A stretch of DNA of 64,000 nucleotides, taken from contig OX485803.1 of the NCBI GenBank assembly GCA_950295325.1, positions 13,704,001-13,768,000 of the forward strand, given 5' to 3'. The position numbers were made by a program, and so were the translations under genes. The DNA is from Polytrichum commune (Eukaryota; Streptophyta; Polytrichopsida; Polytrichales; Polytrichaceae). The notes below the pieces were generated by a model. It saw only the letters and a program-made list of their open reading frames with translations. It was not told where the DNA came from and made no database searches. This document shows positions 62,528 through 64,000 of the stretch, in pieces (positions within the stretch are counted from its first letter, which is position 1; the number at the start of each line of letters is the position of its first letter).

Positions 62528-62875
62528 TCATGACGGCTTAACCATGGTCTTGAACCAATTAATTTCGTTTTCTAAAATTCTATCCCATCTCATAGCAGAG
62601 GTGTGTAGTTGGTGTTGACCACCATCCCTGAGAGTGTACTCGTTGTAGAGCATTAAGCATTTTCTTTTCATCTCCGTATAGTAAATCTCTTGTCTTGAGA
62701 CGGAACTTCTTTCAGTTTCCCCACGTACATTAGCAAGTCTCGATTTCAAATATAGCAAGCAGAGAAGTCCATTGTGCACAGAACATTTCAACGGATGAAG
62801 GATGCGTGCGACTTCATAAGCTTGCAAAATGCTTCTATCATCCGAGGGAAAATGTGGGAATTCTAAGGGATACAT
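62528..62875 (-). CDS. Hypothetical protein or exon, unknown function
   Basis: 115 codons ending in a TGA at 62528. The product is non-repetitive with balanced composition (MYPLEFPHFPSDDRS, LHPLKCSVHNGLLCLLY, EIYYTEMKRKCLMLYNEYTL) and looks more like real protein than the surrounding frames. No family is recognised. It could be a final exon: an upstream minus-strand frame of similar quality lies at 62950-63216. No promoter or splice sites can be fixed, so a relic is equally possible. Confidence 0.3.
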   Translation of the reverse strand: MYPLEFPHFPSDDRSILQAYEVARILHPLKCSVHNGLLCLLYLKSRLANVRGETERSSVSRQEIYYTEMKRKCLMLYNEYTLRDGGQHQLHTSAMRWDRILENEINWFKTMVKPS

Positions 62876-63395
62876 TCGCTGTAGGTCTCACAAAATCACC
62901 AACACCGCAAATTGCACAGCTATAGACACACATTCCCAAACTACTCACATCATTCGGAACCCGGAAGACTGTCCGTAGAAGCCCTATTTCTATCCTCAAT
63001 CGAATGGGCACTCTTAACAATTTCACACAATTCTTTTTCAGACACCGGCGACAGTTTGGTGTTTCTCTGGTTTGAAGAATCCCAAATCACAGATAGCCAT
63101 GACCAAAAGCCGCTCAACAACGAGCGACAGCGGTAGCAGTCGCTACAATGTCGACAATAGAGTGCCGGAAGAAGCGCAGGATCAAAACCACGGGCCATAC
63201 TCGACAAAGAAATCAAGGGAGAAGCACTTCCATCGTCTCATAAGCAAAAATGTGTGCGAATCATGGGGGATTGGATTTCCTTTCCTTTGCAATTTAAGGC
63301 GTTGCCTGTATATCAGATTATTTTCATGACTCTGACTCAATGGCTCCTACTAAGGAGCCAAGAGCTCGGCGAATAATAAATTGCGATGAAACCTA
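62876..63395. other. Intergenic stretch and rbcS 3' UTR
   Basis: Contains an 88-codon minus-strand frame at 62950-63216 of unknown nature. The last ~70 bases before 63396 would be rbcS 3' UTR. Confidence 0.35.
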
Positions 63396-64000
63396 TCAGT
63401 TAGGGAAGGCGACCAAGAATCCGGCGATCTGCACCTGCCTCTTGTTGTCGAAGCCCAAGACGCGGACGAAGCAGTCAGGGTATGACTTCTTGCACTCCTG
63501 GATCTCAGCCAACACCTGGCTGGCGTCGTTGCAGCCGAACATGGGCAGCTTCCACATGGTCCAGTAGCGCCCGTCGTAGTAGCCGGATCCCTGGAAGTTG
63601 TCGCGGGACACGGTGCCCACCTTGTCGAATTCCAAGCAGGGAATGAGGTTCTGGCGGATCATGAACTCCACCTGCTTCGCGATCTGCTCGTCGCTCAATG
63701 CGGGCAAGTACGACAGAGTCTCGAACTTGGGGTTGCCGTAAGGGTTCCATACCTGCAGCCATTTCGAGCAATTCCATCCATCAACATTCCATTACCCAAA
63801 GCCAATGCATGCCCCACGGTGCTCGGAATTGGCTAGCTAATTGAGTAGCAGCAGATGTACAATATCGTGGAAATCAATACAGTTCATACATTCAGGTGGG
63901 GATGATACATATCAAACAATCCCAAACCACATGTAAAAACCCGCAAACTAAAATTCATGAAAGAGGGGATAGTAAAGTGTGAAGTTCCAACCTGCATGCA
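63396..64000 (-). CDS. rbcS: RuBisCO small subunit, main exon plus end of the first exon (5' end outside window)
   Basis: The large exon runs 63752-63396 and encodes 118 residues from [17 protein letters not shown] to VAFPN and a TGA. An acceptor TGCAG precedes it. The window edge shows TGCATGCAG followed by a GT donor at 63992-63991, i.e. Cys-Met-Gln, the end of the transit peptide and start of the mature protein; the intron is 63753-63992. Signature [17 protein letters not shown] and [23 protein letters not shown] fix the identity. The subunit joins eight large subunits in chloroplast RuBisCO for CO2 fixation. The mature length of 120 is normal for land plants. The second intron of many dicot genes is absent. 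GC-rich codons contrast with the AT-rich surroundings. The transit peptide is mostly outside the window. Confidence 0.95.

Noticed and set aside
63505-63777. Arg-rich frame overlapping rbcS
   Set aside because: Shadow of the GC-rich rbcS exon in another frame.

Overview
The window is nuclear DNA from a land plant. The right edge carries a RuBisCO small-subunit gene (minus strand) interrupted by an intron right after the Met-Gln of the mature protein. A multi-exon aldo-keto reductase gene lies in the middle. Nearly everything else is transposable elements and decayed non-coding DNA. The RbcS sequence and the absence of a second intron suggest a non-seed plant (moss, liverwort, lycophyte or fern), but I cannot name the species.

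Layout. 1-1130: 3' end of a hAT transposon (C-terminal transposase, then short quasi-palindromic repeats). 2850-7388, 20797-21221 and 22664-23440: plus-strand relics of a very old non-LTR retrotransposon (LINE). That relic is split by two minus-strand insertions of the same broad family: LINE copy 1 (7400-20785, 11-bp target-site duplication) and the 5'-truncated LINE copy 2 (21233-22652, 11-bp duplication). 23441-30179: decayed DNA with a faint copia RNase H relic, CT microsatellites and a ~0.8-kb minisatellite. 30192-43489: LINE copy 3, about 13.3 kb, with a 12-bp duplication and 5' tandem monomers. 45407-50343: ten-exon aldo-keto reductase gene, all exons in phase except for one extra base in exon 3. 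54292-59676: a young Ty1/copia element (225-bp LTRs differing at one base, 5-bp duplication). 63396-64000: rbcS.

The most interesting system is the LINE family. By motif reading, copies 1 and 3 encode an ORF1 with RRM-like segments and a very long ORF2. ORF2 carries an N-terminal APE endonuclease, a reverse transcriptase, a conserved domain resembling Dam-like adenine methyltransferases (HPP/HPH where NPP(Y/F) is expected), an RNase H, a C-x2-C-x9-H-x4-C zinc motif followed by RHN, and a C-terminal restriction-like-endonuclease-like domain. Two endonuclease types plus RNase H in one element is the architecture of the Dualen (RandI) family described from the green alga Chlamydomonas. These copies also carry 2A-like ribosome-skipping motifs ahead of the endonuclease (GDIEINPGP in copy 3; GDIQPNPGP and GDIHPNPGP in tandem in copy 1). 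Their 3' UTRs end in a conserved hairpin plus short microsatellite tails, and two copies contain an antisense tRNA-promoter-like segment. All copies carry frame breaks and look inactive as read, but the intact target-site duplications indicate fairly recent movement.
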